A stretch of 50,887 nucleotides of DNA from Acidovorax sp. SRB_14 (lineage in GTDB: Bacteria; Pseudomonadota; Gammaproteobacteria; Burkholderiales; Burkholderiaceae_C). A program made the position numbers and the translations under genes. Shown here in pieces: positions 42,313 to 50,887 of the stretch. Below the pieces are notes generated by a model that was not told the origin of the DNA, did no database searches, and saw nothing but the letters and a program-made list of their open reading frames with translations. The stretch spans positions 1-50,887 of the forward strand of contig NZ_MWOK01000013.1 of assembly GCF_012932145.1 (NCBI RefSeq). The letters run 5' to 3'. The first letter of the stretch is position 1; every line of letters starts with the position of its first letter.

Positions 42313-43188
42313 GTGCAACTCGTGCAATTGTTGGTCAGCGGCATTTCCCAGGGATGCATCTACGGACTGATTGCATTGGGCTTCGTGCTGATCTACAAGG
42401 CCACCGAAACCGTGAGCTTTGCGCAGGGCGAACTCATGATGCTGGGCGCCTTCTGCGGCCTGGCACTGATGACGCTGATGGGCTTTCCGTTCTGGGTGGC
42501 GGTGCTGGCCAGCATTGCCGCCATGGGGGTGTTTGGTGCGGCGCTGGAGCGCTTCATCGTGCGCCCCATCCTGGGCCAGCCGGCGTTTTCCATTGTCATG
42601 CTGACGATTGGCATTGGCTACGTGCTGCGCGGCCTGGTCACCATGATCCCCGGCATCGGCACCGAGACGCACGCGCTGCCCGTGCCCTACAAAGACCAGT
42701 CGTTCAATCTGGCCGGGCTGGTGCTGAGCGCCGAGCAGCTGGTGGTGATCGGCGCCACGGCCGTGCTCTGCGCGCTGCTGTTTGCGCTGTTCCGCTACAG
42801 CCGGCTGGGCATGGCCATGCAGGCGGCGGCGCAAAACCAGCTCGCGGCCTACTACATGGGCATTCCGGTGCAGCGCCTGAACGGCCTGGTCTGGGCGCTG
42901 GCGGCGGCCGTCGCGGCGGTGGCGGGGCTGCTGCTGGCACCCATCACCTTCGTGCACGCCAACATGGGGCTCATCGGGCTCAAGGCCTTTCCGGCCGCCG
43001 TGGTGGGCGGCTTCGCGAGCCTGCCGGGCGCCATCGTCGGCGGCCTGGTGATCGGCACCGTCGAATCGCTGTCGGGCTTCTACCTGCCCGATGGCTTCAA
43101 GGACATCGCCGCCTACCTCGTCGTGCTGCTCATGCTGATGGTGCGGCCCAACGGCCTGTTCGGCGGCGCGCTGCGCAAGAAAGTCTGA
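42313..43188 (+). CDS. livH: branched-chain-type ABC transporter permease LivH
   Basis: A 291-residue permease with about eight helices. The N-terminus QLLVSGISQGCIYGLIALGF and the EAA-like segment AAVVGGFASLPGAIVGGLVI are typical of LivH. It starts at GTG (42313), with TAGGAG upstream. First of livH-M-G-F-ligase-livK. The symbol denotes family; the ligand need not be an amino acid, since the cluster contains an acyl-CoA ligase. Confidence 0.92.
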   Translation: MQLVQLLVSGISQGCIYGLIALGFVLIYKATETVSFAQGELMMLGAFCGLALMTLMGFPFWVAVLASIAAMGVFGAALERFIVRPILGQPAFSIVMLTIGIGYVLRGLVTMIPGIGTETHALPVPYKDQSFNLAGLVLSAEQLVVIGATAVLCALLFALFRYSRLGMAMQAAAQNQLAAYYMGIPVQRLNGLVWALAAAVAAVAGLLLAPITFVHANMGLIGLKAFPAAVVGGFASLPGAIVGGLVIGTVESLSGFYLPDGFKDIAAYLVVLLMLMVRPNGLFGGALRKKV

Positions 43189-43226
43189 CGACATGACACC
43201 CTTCCCCACCGGGCACGGCCGCTGAC

Positions 43227-44303
43227 ATGCGCTTCCTCTTCAAGACCACCTATGCGCAGGACCTGCGCCTGGCCAAGCACAGCGGCTACACCTTCTGGTA
43301 TGGGCTGCTGCTCGTGCTGCTCGCCAGCGCGCCGCTCTGGATGCCTGAGTACTGGCTTGCGCAGCTGAGCTTCGTGCTCATCTACGCCATCGTCGGGCTC
43401 GGGCTGATGCTGCTGGCGGGGTTCACCGGGCAGTTCTCGCTCGGGCACGCGGCCTTTCTGGGCGTCGGGGCGTACACGCAGGCGGTGCTGACCGGCATGG
43501 GCTGGCCGTTTGTGCTGACGCTGGCCTGCGCGGCGGGGCTGTCGGCGGCCGTGGGCGTGGTGGTGGGGCTGCCGGCGCTGCGCGTCAAGGGCATCTACCT
43601 GGGCATGGCGACGCTGGCGTTCGGCTTCATCGTCGAGGAAGGCTTTGCCCGCTGGGAGAGCGTGACCGGCGGCAACGCCGGCATACACGTGGCGCCGCCC
43701 GCGCTGCTGGGCTGGACGCTCGAATCGACCGCCTCGTTCTACCTGCTGTGCCTGGTGCTGGCCATCGCCTGCACGCTCGGCATCCTGAACCTGCTGCGCT
43801 CGCCCACCGGGCGGGCTTTTGTCGCGATCCGCGACTCCGAGATCTCGGCGCAGAGCATGGGCATCCACCTCGCACGCTACAAGACGCTGTCGTTTGCCCT
43901 GTCTGCCGCGCTGGCCGGCCTGGGCGGGGCGCTGTATGCGCACAAGCTGCAGTTCATCTCGCCCGACCAGTTCAGCATCCTGCAGTCCATCGACCTGCTG
44001 CTGATGATCGTGATCGGCGGGCTTGGCTCCGTGCATGGGGCTTTTTTGGGCGCGCTTTTCCTGATCGCCATGCCGCAGGCGATTGCGCTCGGCAAGGACT
44101 GGCTGCCCGCCGCCGTGGGTCAGGCGCCGGGCCTGCAGGGCGTGGTCTATGGCGCCGTGCTCGTGGCCTTTGTGCTGTTCGAGCCCATGGGGCTGTATGG
44201 CCGCTGGCTCAAGGTGCGCACCTGGCTGCAGGTGTTCCCGTTCTACCGCCAGGGCCTGTTCAAGCGCCAGAAGTCGTTCCAGAAATCGGACAGACTGAGA
44301 TGA
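43227..44303 (+). CDS. livM: branched-chain-type ABC transporter permease LivM
   Basis: A 358-residue permease. Family blocks: YAIVGLGLMLLAGFTGQFSL, GHAAFLGVGAY, LRVKGIYLGMATLAFGFIVE, and VIGGLGSVHGAFLGALFLI. It partners LivH. The copy-B repeat begins directly after its stop, separating it from livG by 165 bp. Confidence 0.93.
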   Translation: MRFLFKTTYAQDLRLAKHSGYTFWYGLLLVLLASAPLWMPEYWLAQLSFVLIYAIVGLGLMLLAGFTGQFSLGHAAFLGVGAYTQAVLTGMGWPFVLTLACAAGLSAAVGVVVGLPALRVKGIYLGMATLAFGFIVEEGFARWESVTGGNAGIHVAPPALLGWTLESTASFYLLCLVLAIACTLGILNLLRSPTGRAFVAIRDSEISAQSMGIHLARYKTLSFALSAALAGLGGALYAHKLQFISPDQFSILQSIDLLLMIVIGGLGSVHGAFLGALFLIAMPQAIALGKDWLPAAVGQAPGLQGVVYGAVLVAFVLFEPMGLYGRWLKVRTWLQVFPFYRQGLFKRQKSFQKSDRLR

Positions 44304-44434
44304 AGCCCCCCCTGAGTCGCTTCGCGCCTTCCCCCTCTCTCGCCTCGCTGCGCGATGCGGGAGGGGGACGCCCCCAGCGCGGCGGGGCGGCCCTTGCGCG
44401 GGGGCACTGGCTGGGGCCGCTCCAGTTTCATGGG
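44304..44434 (+). repeat. ~130-bp interspersed repeat, copy B, with hairpin
   Basis: This matches 15378-15512. TCCCCCTC (44330-44337) pairs with GAGGGGGA (44361-44368). Relative to copy A one T-A pair is C-G, a compensatory change. Confidence 0.85.
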
Positions 44435-44468
44435 CTGTGGGCGGCGCGCAGCGCTATGGACAACTGAA

Positions 44469-45325
<857 letters not shown>

Positions 45326-45329
<4 letters not shown>

Positions 45330-46162
45330 ACCGCGCCGCGCTGCCCCCCGTGCGCCTGGCCCGCGCCGCCGCGCCGGTGCCAGGCCAGCCCGCGTCGCCG
45401 CTGCTGCGGCTGCAGAACGTCGAGAGCGCCTACGGCCCGATCAAGGCCATCCGCGGCGTGAGCCTGCAGGTGCAGCCGGGCGAGATCACCGCCGTGCTGG
45501 GCAGCAACGGCGCGGGCAAGACGACCATCCTGAAAACCATCTCCGGCATCATCGACCCGCGCAAGGGCAACATTGAATTCGAGGGCGCCGACATCACTGC
45601 GCACGACCCCGCCGCCATCGTGCGCCGCGGCCTCGTGCATGTGCCCGAGGGGCGCGAGGTGTTTGCCCTGCTCTCGGTGCGCGAGAACCTGCTGATGGGC
45701 GCCTACACGCGTAGCGACCGCGACGCCGTGGCGCGCGACCTCGAGCGCGTCTACGGCTACTTCCCGATCCTCCAAGAGCGCGCCGCGCAGGACGCCGGCC
45801 TGCTCTCGGGCGGGCAGCAGCAGATGCTGGCGATCTCGCGCGCGCTCATGGCCGCACCGCGGCTGATCCTGCTCGACGAGCCCAGCCTGGGCCTGTCCCC
45901 CAAGCTCACCAAGGAGATCTTCGAGATCGTCGTGCGCATCAACCGCGAGCACGGCACGACCATGCTGCTGGTCGAGCAGAACGCCAACATGGCGCTCAAC
46001 GCCGCCGACTACGGCTACGTGCTCGAAAACGGCCGCGTGGTGATGGAAGGCGCCTGCGACGTACTGCGCGAGAAGGACGACATCAAGGAGTTCTACCTGG
46101 GCATGAAGGACGCCGGCGTGCGCGGCGAGCGGCGCTGGAAGAAAAAGAAGAACTGGAGGTAG
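45326..46162 (+). CDS. livF: branched-chain-type ABC transporter ATPase LivF
   Basis: A 278-residue ATPase with Walker A GSNGAGKTTILKTISG, the LivF block GLVHVPEGREVFALLSVREN, signature LLSGGQQQMLAISRAL, and Walker B LILLDEPSLGLSPKL. The N-terminal 28 residues are an Ala/Pro-rich extension. The C-terminus is very basic (RRWKKKKNWR). It is coupled to livG by a 4-nt overlap; the ligase gene begins 56 bp downstream. Confidence 0.93.
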
Positions 46163-46218
46163 CCCCATGCCGCACCCCGAGCGCCGCGCCGCGCCACCCC
46201 CCACACTCCAGGAGGCCC

Positions 46219-48075
46219 ATGTCTAACCTCTGGGACCTGTCCCACATCCAGCCGATGCACGCGAGCGTGCTGCCGGGCGAGACCCTGCCGGCGCTGTTCT
46301 GGGCCGGCGTGCGGCAGCGCGGCCCGCAGGTGTGGATGCGGCAGAAGAAACTCGGCATCTGGCGCAGCTGGACCTGGGACCAGACGGCCGAGGCGGTGCG
46401 CGAGATCGCCGGCGGCCTGTGCGCGCTCGGCTTCGCGCCGGGCGAATGCGCGTCCATTCAGTCCAACACCGTCATCGAATGGGTGCTGGCCGACCTGGCG
46501 GTGCTGGCCTGCGGCGGTGTCTCCAACGGCATCTACCCCACCGACGCCGCCAGCCAGGTGCACTATCTGTGCGCGGACTCGCGCACCACCGTGCTGCTGG
46601 TCGAAAACGACGAGCAGCTCGACAAGGCGCTGGCCGTGCGCGCGCAGCTGCCGCTGCTGCGCAAGATCATCGTGTTCGACATGAAGGGCCTGCACAGCCT
46701 CGGCGACCCCGGCGTGCTGTCGCTCGATGCGCTGCGCGCGCTGGGCCGCGACTGGAATCAGGCGCACCCGGGCGAGCTCATGCGCCGCTCCGAAGCCTGC
46801 CAGCCGCACGACCTGGCCATCCTCGTCTACACCTCGGGCACCACGGGCAAGCCCAAGGGCGCGATGCACACGCACGCCGGACTGGTCTACACCGTGCGCG
46901 GCTACAACACGCTGATCGCGCGCAGCGACCAGGACGAGGCCATGTGCTTTCTGCCGCTGTGCCACATTGCCGAGCGCATGGGCGGCGAATATTTCTCGCT
47001 CTACACCGGCTGCAAGCTCAACTTCGTCGAGAACCCCGACACCGTGCCCGAGAACGTGCGCGAGATCGCGCCCACCATCGTCACCGCCGTGCCGCGCGTG
47101 TGGGAGAAGTTCTACTCCGGCGTGATGATCGCGCTCAAGGAGTCGACCCCGCTGCAGCAGGCCGCCTACCGCTGGGCGATGGGCGTGGGCACGCGCATTG
47201 CCGAGCACGTGCTGGCGGGCGAGGCCGTGGGCGCGGGCCTGAAGGCGCAGTTCTGGCTGGCGCGCCGGCTGGTGCTCGACAACGTGCGCAAGCTCATCGG
47301 CATCCACCGCGCGCGCTTTCTGGTGACGGGCGCGGCCCCGATCTCGCCCGAGCTGGTCCAGTGGTACCTGGCGCTGGGCGTGCCCATGCTCGAAGTCTGG
47401 GGCATGACCGAGACCTGCGGCGCCGCCACCGGCGTGCCGGTCAGCCGCATCAAGCCCGGCTCGATCGGTCCGGCGGCCAGCTTCAACGAGGTGCGCCTGG
47501 ACCCGCAGACGGGCGAGATCCTGGTGCGCGGCCCGAACGTATTCAAGGGCTACCTGAACCTGCCCGAGAAAACCGCCGAAACCATCGACCCGGAAGGCTG
47601 GCTGCACACGGGCGACGTGGGCACGCAGGACGCCGATGGCTTTTTCCGCATCGTCGACCGCATGAAGGACATCATCATCACGGCCGGCGGCAAGAACATC
47701 ACGCCGAGCGAGCTCGAAAACGCGCTCAAGTTCAGCCCCTACATCACCGACGCGGTGGTCATTGGCGACGCGCGCCCCTACCTCACGGCCATCGTCATGG
47801 TCGACCACGAGAACGTCGAGAAGTACGCGCAGGACCACGACGTGCCGTTTTCCAACTACGCCAGCCTCACGCGCACGCCCGAGGTGCAGGCGCTGATCCA
47901 GGCCGAGATCGACCGCGTCAATGCCCAGTTCGCGCGGGTCGAGCAGATCAAGAAATTCTTCTTGCTCGACACCCAGCTCTCGGCCGAGGACGAGGAGCTG
48001 ACGCCGACCATGAAGCTCAAACGCCGGCTGGTGCAGCAAAAGTACGCCGAGCAGGTGGATGCGATGTACCGCTGA
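46219..48075 (+). CDS. AMP-forming acyl-CoA synthetase (long-chain/FACL type)
   Basis: A 618-residue ANL-superfamily ligase: acid + ATP + CoA to acyl-CoA + AMP + PPi. P-loop YTSGTTGKPKGAMHTHAG (near residue 210), the A5-like VWGMTETCGAATG, and WLHTGDVGTQDADGFFRIVD then KDIIITAGGKNITPSE with the hinge region. Such ligases commonly sit inside liv-type clusters in Betaproteobacteria; the arrangement suggests that the imported ligand is a carboxylic acid activated on entry. Fatty-acid-like substrates fit the length class best, but the specificity is unknown. Confidence 0.92.
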   Translation: MSNLWDLSHIQPMHASVLPGETLPALFWAGVRQRGPQVWMRQKKLGIWRSWTWDQTAEAVREIAGGLCALGFAPGECASIQSNTVIEWVLADLAVLACGGVSNGIYPTDAASQVHYLCADSRTTVLLVENDEQLDKALAVRAQLPLLRKIIVFDMKGLHSLGDPGVLSLDALRALGRDWNQAHPGELMRRSEACQPHDLAILVYTSGTTGKPKGAMHTHAGLVYTVRGYNTLIARSDQDEAMCFLPLCHIAERMGGEYFSLYTGCKLNFVENPDTVPENVREIAPTIVTAVPRVWEKFYSGVMIALKESTPLQQAAYRWAMGVGTRIAEHVLAGEAVGAGLKAQFWLARRLVLDNVRKLIGIHRARFLVTGAAPISPELVQWYLALGVPMLEVWGMTETCGAATGVPVSRIKPGSIGPAASFNEVRLDPQTGEILVRGPNVFKGYLNLPEKTAETIDPEGWLHTGDVGTQDADGFFRIVDRMKDIIITAGGKNITPSELENALKFSPYITDAVVIGDARPYLTAIVMVDHENVEKYAQDHDVPFSNYASLTRTPEVQALIQAEIDRVNAQFARVEQIKKFFLLDTQLSAEDEELTPTMKLKRRLVQQKYAEQVDAMYR

Positions 48076-48158
48076 CGGCGCCGCCCCTCCGCAAAAACGC
48101 GCAGGGCCGGGGAGCGCCAGCGCCTTGTAACGATTCTTCAACCGCAGGAGATATTGCC

Positions 48159-49334
48159 ATGAAACGCCACCACATTGCCGCCCTGGCGCTGGCCGCCGCC
48201 GCAGCGGCCACCGCTGCCCCGGCCCAGGCCCAGACCTCGCAGGGCGTGACCAAGGACACGATCACGCTCGGCTCGATCCAGGACCTGTCGGGGCCGCTGG
48301 CGGGTTTTGGCAAGCAGATCCGTCTGGGCATGACGCTGCGCGTGGACGAGGCCAACGAACAGGGCGGCGTGAACGGCCGCAAGATCAAGCTGTTGGTGGA
48401 AGACTCGGGCTACGACCCCAAACGCGCCGTGCTGGCCGCGCAAAAGTTGGTCAACCAGGACAAGATCTTCATGATGGTGGGCCACCTGGGCACGGCGCAG
48501 AACATGGCCGCCATGCCGGTGCAGTTCTCCAAGAACGTCATCAACTTCTTCCCGGTCACGGCCGCGCGCGAGATGTACGAGCCGTTCAACCGCCTCAAGT
48601 ACTCGTTTGCCGCCACCTACTACGACCAGATCCGCCTGTCGGCGCCGCACCTCATCAAGGAAAAGAACGCCAAGAAGGTCTGCACCATCTACCAGGACGA
48701 CGAATTCGGCCTGGAGGTGCTGCGCGGCGGCGAGGCGGCGCTCAAGACGCTCGGCATGGAGTACGCCGAGAAGACCTCGTTCAAGCGCGGCGCCACCGAC
48801 TTCTCGTCGCAGGTCGCCAAGATGAAGGCCGCCGGCTGCGACTTCGTGATCCTGGGCACCATCATCCGCGAGACCATCGGCACCATCGGCGAGGCGCGCA
48901 AGACCGGCTTCAACCCCACTTTCCTGGGTTCGAGCGCGGCCTACACCGACCTGATCCACAAGCTCGGCGGCAAGCCCATGGACGGCCTCTACGCCACCAT
49001 GACGGTGCAGAACCCCTACCTGGACGAGGCCTCTCAGCCGATCCGTTTCTGGGCGAACAAATACCAGACCAAATTCAATGAAGACCCGACGGTGTTCTCG
49101 GTCTATGGCTACACGCTGATCGATGCCTTCATCCGCGCGGCGCAAAAGGCCGGCCCCAATCTGAACACCGACAGCTTCATCAAGGCCATGGACACCATGG
49201 TCATCCCGCCCGACATCTTCGGCAGCGCCGAGGGTACCTTCGGCCCGCAAAAGCGCCTGGGCAACAACCTCAGCCGCCTCTCGCAGATCCAGGATGGGCG
49301 CTGGAAGGTGGTCTCGGACTACGTGAAGCCCTGA
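48159..49334 (+). CDS. liv-type ABC transporter solute-binding protein (LivK-like)
   Basis: A 391-residue type I periplasmic binding protein (Peripla_BP_6). The signal peptide is cleaved near AQA-QT (residues 22-26). The mature N-terminus DTITLGSIQDLSGPLAGFGK is typical; DEANEQGGVNGRKIKLLVED follows. GCAGGAG lies upstream of the ATG at 48159. Last gene of the liv cluster, followed by a terminator. Members of this branch often bind aromatic or other carboxylates instead of leucine; the ligand is unresolved. Confidence 0.93.
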   Translation: MKRHHIAALALAAAAAATAAPAQAQTSQGVTKDTITLGSIQDLSGPLAGFGKQIRLGMTLRVDEANEQGGVNGRKIKLLVEDSGYDPKRAVLAAQKLVNQDKIFMMVGHLGTAQNMAAMPVQFSKNVINFFPVTAAREMYEPFNRLKYSFAATYYDQIRLSAPHLIKEKNAKKVCTIYQDDEFGLEVLRGGEAALKTLGMEYAEKTSFKRGATDFSSQVAKMKAAGCDFVILGTIIRETIGTIGEARKTGFNPTFLGSSAAYTDLIHKLGGKPMDGLYATMTVQNPYLDEASQPIRFWANKYQTKFNEDPTVFSVYGYTLIDAFIRAAQKAGPNLNTDSFIKAMDTMVIPPDIFGSAEGTFGPQKRLGNNLSRLSQIQDGRWKVVSDYVKP

Positions 49335-49360
49335 GGCGCGCGCTGGCCCGGTGCATGCCG

Positions 49361-49381
49361 CCGCCCTTCGGGGCGGTTTTT
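49361..49381 (+). terminator. terminator of the liv cluster
   Basis: CCGCCC-TTCG-GGGCGG, a UUCG tetraloop hairpin, followed by TTTTT. Confidence 0.93.
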
Positions 49382-49392
49382 CATGTTCTTTG

Positions 49393-49455
49393 CTTTTTTT
49401 GATAGCTGCTTGCGCTTTGTGGATAAGGACTAGAGGCTGATTTGGCGCTTATTTT
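49393..49455 (+). repeat. dispersed ~55-bp repeat, copy 10 (left of the IS)
   Basis: TTTTTTTGATAGCTGCTTGC, then GCTTTGTGGATAAGGACTAG and AGGCTGATTTGG. One of the most complete copies. Confidence 0.75.
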
Positions 49456-49528
49456 GGTTGGTGATTTGTGGATTAGCGGTGTGCGTTTTGCTGAGGGTGG
49501 AGGCCGGGTCTCGCCCCGGCGGGCGAGG

Positions 49529-49546
49529 TACTTTTCTTTGCTTCGC
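49529..49546. repeat. left arm and loop of the palindrome disrupted by the IS
   Basis: TACTTTTCTTTG (49529-49540) plus the loop/target site CTTCGC (49541-49546). Its pairing partner, CAAAGAAACGTA (one mismatch), is at 50831-50842, beyond the IS. Confidence 0.9.
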
Positions 49547-50824
49547 TGTATGGACCGCAGACATGGTGGACAGGTGTGCGAGGACATGGTGGACACCTGC
49601 GGGCGCCCTGCCCGCGGGGAGAACAACCATGCCCTGGAGCACCCGAGACACCATGAGCCTGCGCGAAGAATTCATTGCCCTTGCCAACCACGAGGGCGCC
49701 AACCGGCGCGAGCTGTGCCGCCGCTTTGGCATCAGCCCGCAGACGGGCTACAAGTGGTTGGCCCGCTTTGCGCTGCAAGGAGTTGCCGGCCTGGCCGACA
49801 CGTCGCGACGTCCCCACCACAGTCCTGCAGCCACCGCCCAGGCACTGCAGCAGGCCGTGCTGGCCCTGCGCTGCGAGCACCCCGCCTGGGGTGGCCGCAA
49901 GATCGCCAGGCGCCTGCAGGATCTGGGGCAGGGCTGTGTGGCTCCCAGCACCGTCACTTGCATCCTGCACCGCCATGACCTGATCGGCGCAGAGGCATCC
50001 ACGGCCGCACAGCCCTGGCAGCGCTTCGAGCACGAACACCCCAATGCCCTGTGGCAGATCGACTTCAAGGGCTATGTGGACACGCCCGCAGGGCGCTGCC
50101 ATCCTCTGACCCTGCTGGACGACCATTCGCGGTTCAACATGGCCCTGCGTGCCTGCGCAAGGCAGGAGAGTGTCACCGTGCGGGTGCAACTCACCGAGGT
50201 GTTCCGCACCTATGGCCTGCCGGTGCGCATCAACGCCGACAACGGCGCCCCCTGGGGCTCACCCTCCCAGCCTGGGCAGGTCAGCGAGCTGGCCTTGTGG
50301 CTGATACGGCTGGGTATCCGGGTGAGTTTCAGCCGGCCCTACCACCCGCAGACCAATGGCAAGGACGAGCGGTTCCACCGCTCGCTCAAGGCGGAAGTGC
50401 TCAACGGCAGATCGTTCACAGACTTGGGGCAGGCACAGGCGGCATTCGATCGATGGCGAGAGGTCTACAACCATCAGAGGCCGCACCAGGCACTGGGCAT
50501 GGCCACGCCAGCGAGCCGCTATCGCATGAGCGAGCGAAGCTACCCCCAGCGGCTGCCCGACATCGAGTACGGGCCGCACGATACGGTGGTGACCGTCAAG
50601 GCATTGGGAGAGATGAGGTTCCAGGGCAAGCGCTACAAGCTCTCGAGTGCGCTGCGCGGCCTGCCGGTGGCGGTGCGTGCGCTCAGCGAGCAAGACGGTC
50701 GCTACGACGTCTACTTCCTGCATCACAGGCTGGGGCAAATAGACCTGCGCGAGGACTGAGCTGTGCAGCAAAATCCGTCAACCATGTCTTCGCACATGCG
50801 TCAGCTATGTCTGCGGTCCATACA
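49547..50824 (+). mobile_element. IS481-family insertion sequence, complete (1278 bp)
   Basis: The element begins TGTATGGACCGCAGACAT (49547) and ends with the inverted copy of the same 18 bp (50807-50824); similarity continues with mismatches for about 47 bp. The ends are TGT...ACA, as usual for IS481. A 6-bp direct repeat, CTTCGC, flanks it (49541-49546 and 50825-50830). It holds one intact transposase gene. The clean ends, intact gene and perfect duplication indicate recent insertion. Confidence 0.95.
49629..50759 (+). CDS. IS481-family DDE transposase
   Basis: A 376-residue transposase. The N-terminal HTH (about residues 10-60: RELCRRFGISPQTGYKWLAR) binds the IS ends; the rve/RNase H-like catalytic core has Asp in LWQIDFKGY, Asp in INADNGAPW, and Glu in NGKDERFHRSL. 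YNHQRPHQALGMATPASRY is the conserved family C-terminal block. The ATG at 49629 is used (MPWSTRDTMSLREEF); the downstream ATG of MSLREEF is an alternative. Intact and probably active. Confidence 0.95.
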   Translation: MPWSTRDTMSLREEFIALANHEGANRRELCRRFGISPQTGYKWLARFALQGVAGLADTSRRPHHSPAATAQALQQAVLALRCEHPAWGGRKIARRLQDLGQGCVAPSTVTCILHRHDLIGAEASTAAQPWQRFEHEHPNALWQIDFKGYVDTPAGRCHPLTLLDDHSRFNMALRACARQESVTVRVQLTEVFRTYGLPVRINADNGAPWGSPSQPGQVSELALWLIRLGIRVSFSRPYHPQTNGKDERFHRSLKAEVLNGRSFTDLGQAQAAFDRWREVYNHQRPHQALGMATPASRYRMSERSYPQRLPDIEYGPHDTVVTVKALGEMRFQGKRYKLSSALRGLPVAVRALSEQDGRYDVYFLHHRLGQIDLRED

Positions 50825-50842
50825 CTTCGCCAAAGAAACGTA
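50825..50842. repeat. target-site duplication and right arm of the disrupted palindrome
   Basis: CTTCGC (50825-50830), the second copy of the target site, then CAAAGAAACGTA (50831-50842). The sequence to the window end (AACCAAAAGAAAGGCGACCC and following) holds no gene. Confidence 0.9.
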
Positions 50843-50887
50843 ACCAAAAGAAAGGCGACCCGAAGTCTGCGACCCCTGCGCTTCGCT

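Noticed and set aside
44304-44468. Possible N-terminal extension of livG through the repeat
   Set aside because: The extension is translated copy-B repeat with no similarity to LivG. The ATPase domain begins after 44490.
46332-48158. Open frame continuous with the liv binding-protein gene, giving a 1000-residue protein
   Set aside because: The part before 48159 is an Arg/His-rich shadow of the ligase gene. The real start is the ATG at 48159, with a ribosome-binding site and signal peptide.
49335-50887. Possible larger mobile island at the right edge
   Set aside because: Only one complete IS with its target duplication is visible. No integrase, attachment site or other cargo is seen before the window ends.

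Overview
The window is GC-rich, densely packed bacterial chromosome. Its gene orders (dapF-DUF484-xerC, gltIJKL, a liv cluster holding an acyl-CoA ligase), DUF849/BKACE and TRAP-transporter content, and lineage-style dispersed repeats suggest a betaproteobacterium of the Comamonadaceae (Acidovorax/Alicycliphilus/Diaphorobacter-like). This placement comes from pattern recognition, not from a search. No tRNA, CRISPR array or prophage was seen. The only intact mobile element is one IS481-family insertion sequence at the right edge.

Layout, 0-11 kb: the last codons of a chemoreceptor; dapF-DUF484-xerC (minus); a Nu-type GST and a DoxX protein; a LysR regulator divergent from an MFS exporter; a Nudix/metallo-beta-lactamase fusion whose end overlaps a pseudouridine-synthase-like gene lacking its catalytic motifs; rnpB (minus); cysK. 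11-16 kb: a TetR repressor divergent from a tripartite EmrAB/TolC-type efflux operon, with a two-operator control region, then a universal stress protein. 16-22 kb: a COG2509 flavoprotein and a VUT-family transporter; htpX behind a consensus heat-shock promoter; a pyrC-NYN/OST-HTH-DUF3025 operon.

22-31 kb: a glutamate/aspartate ABC transporter (gltIJKL) with a second solute-binding protein and a HypT-like LysR regulator, then a TRAP transporter (dctQMP). 31-42 kb: a DUF3334 protein with a CheX-like motif, an ABCB/Atm1-type exporter, a YciA-type thioesterase, and an acyl-CoA catabolic cluster (TetR, carboxyltransferase, acyl-CoA dehydrogenase, biotin carboxylase, BKACE), then a bactofilin and a second hotdog thioesterase. 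42-49.3 kb: livHMGF, an AMP-forming acyl-CoA ligase and a livK-type binding protein. This could be an import-and-activate module for a carboxylic acid, possibly feeding the neighbouring acyl-CoA pathway.

The most unusual signals are these. (1) An IS481 element sits exactly in the loop of a 12-bp-stem palindrome, and its 6-bp target duplication is that loop. (2) A family of about ten 55-60 bp dispersed repeats includes three copies inside conserved genes (dapF, the Nudix-MBL gene, the biotin carboxylase gene), where they are translated in frame. (3) A second, about 130-bp repeat has a compensatory change in its hairpin. (4) An S4/RsuA-like protein has lost all three conserved enzyme motifs. 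(5) Several starts have GATAAT only 6-7 nt upstream, suggesting leaderless transcripts.
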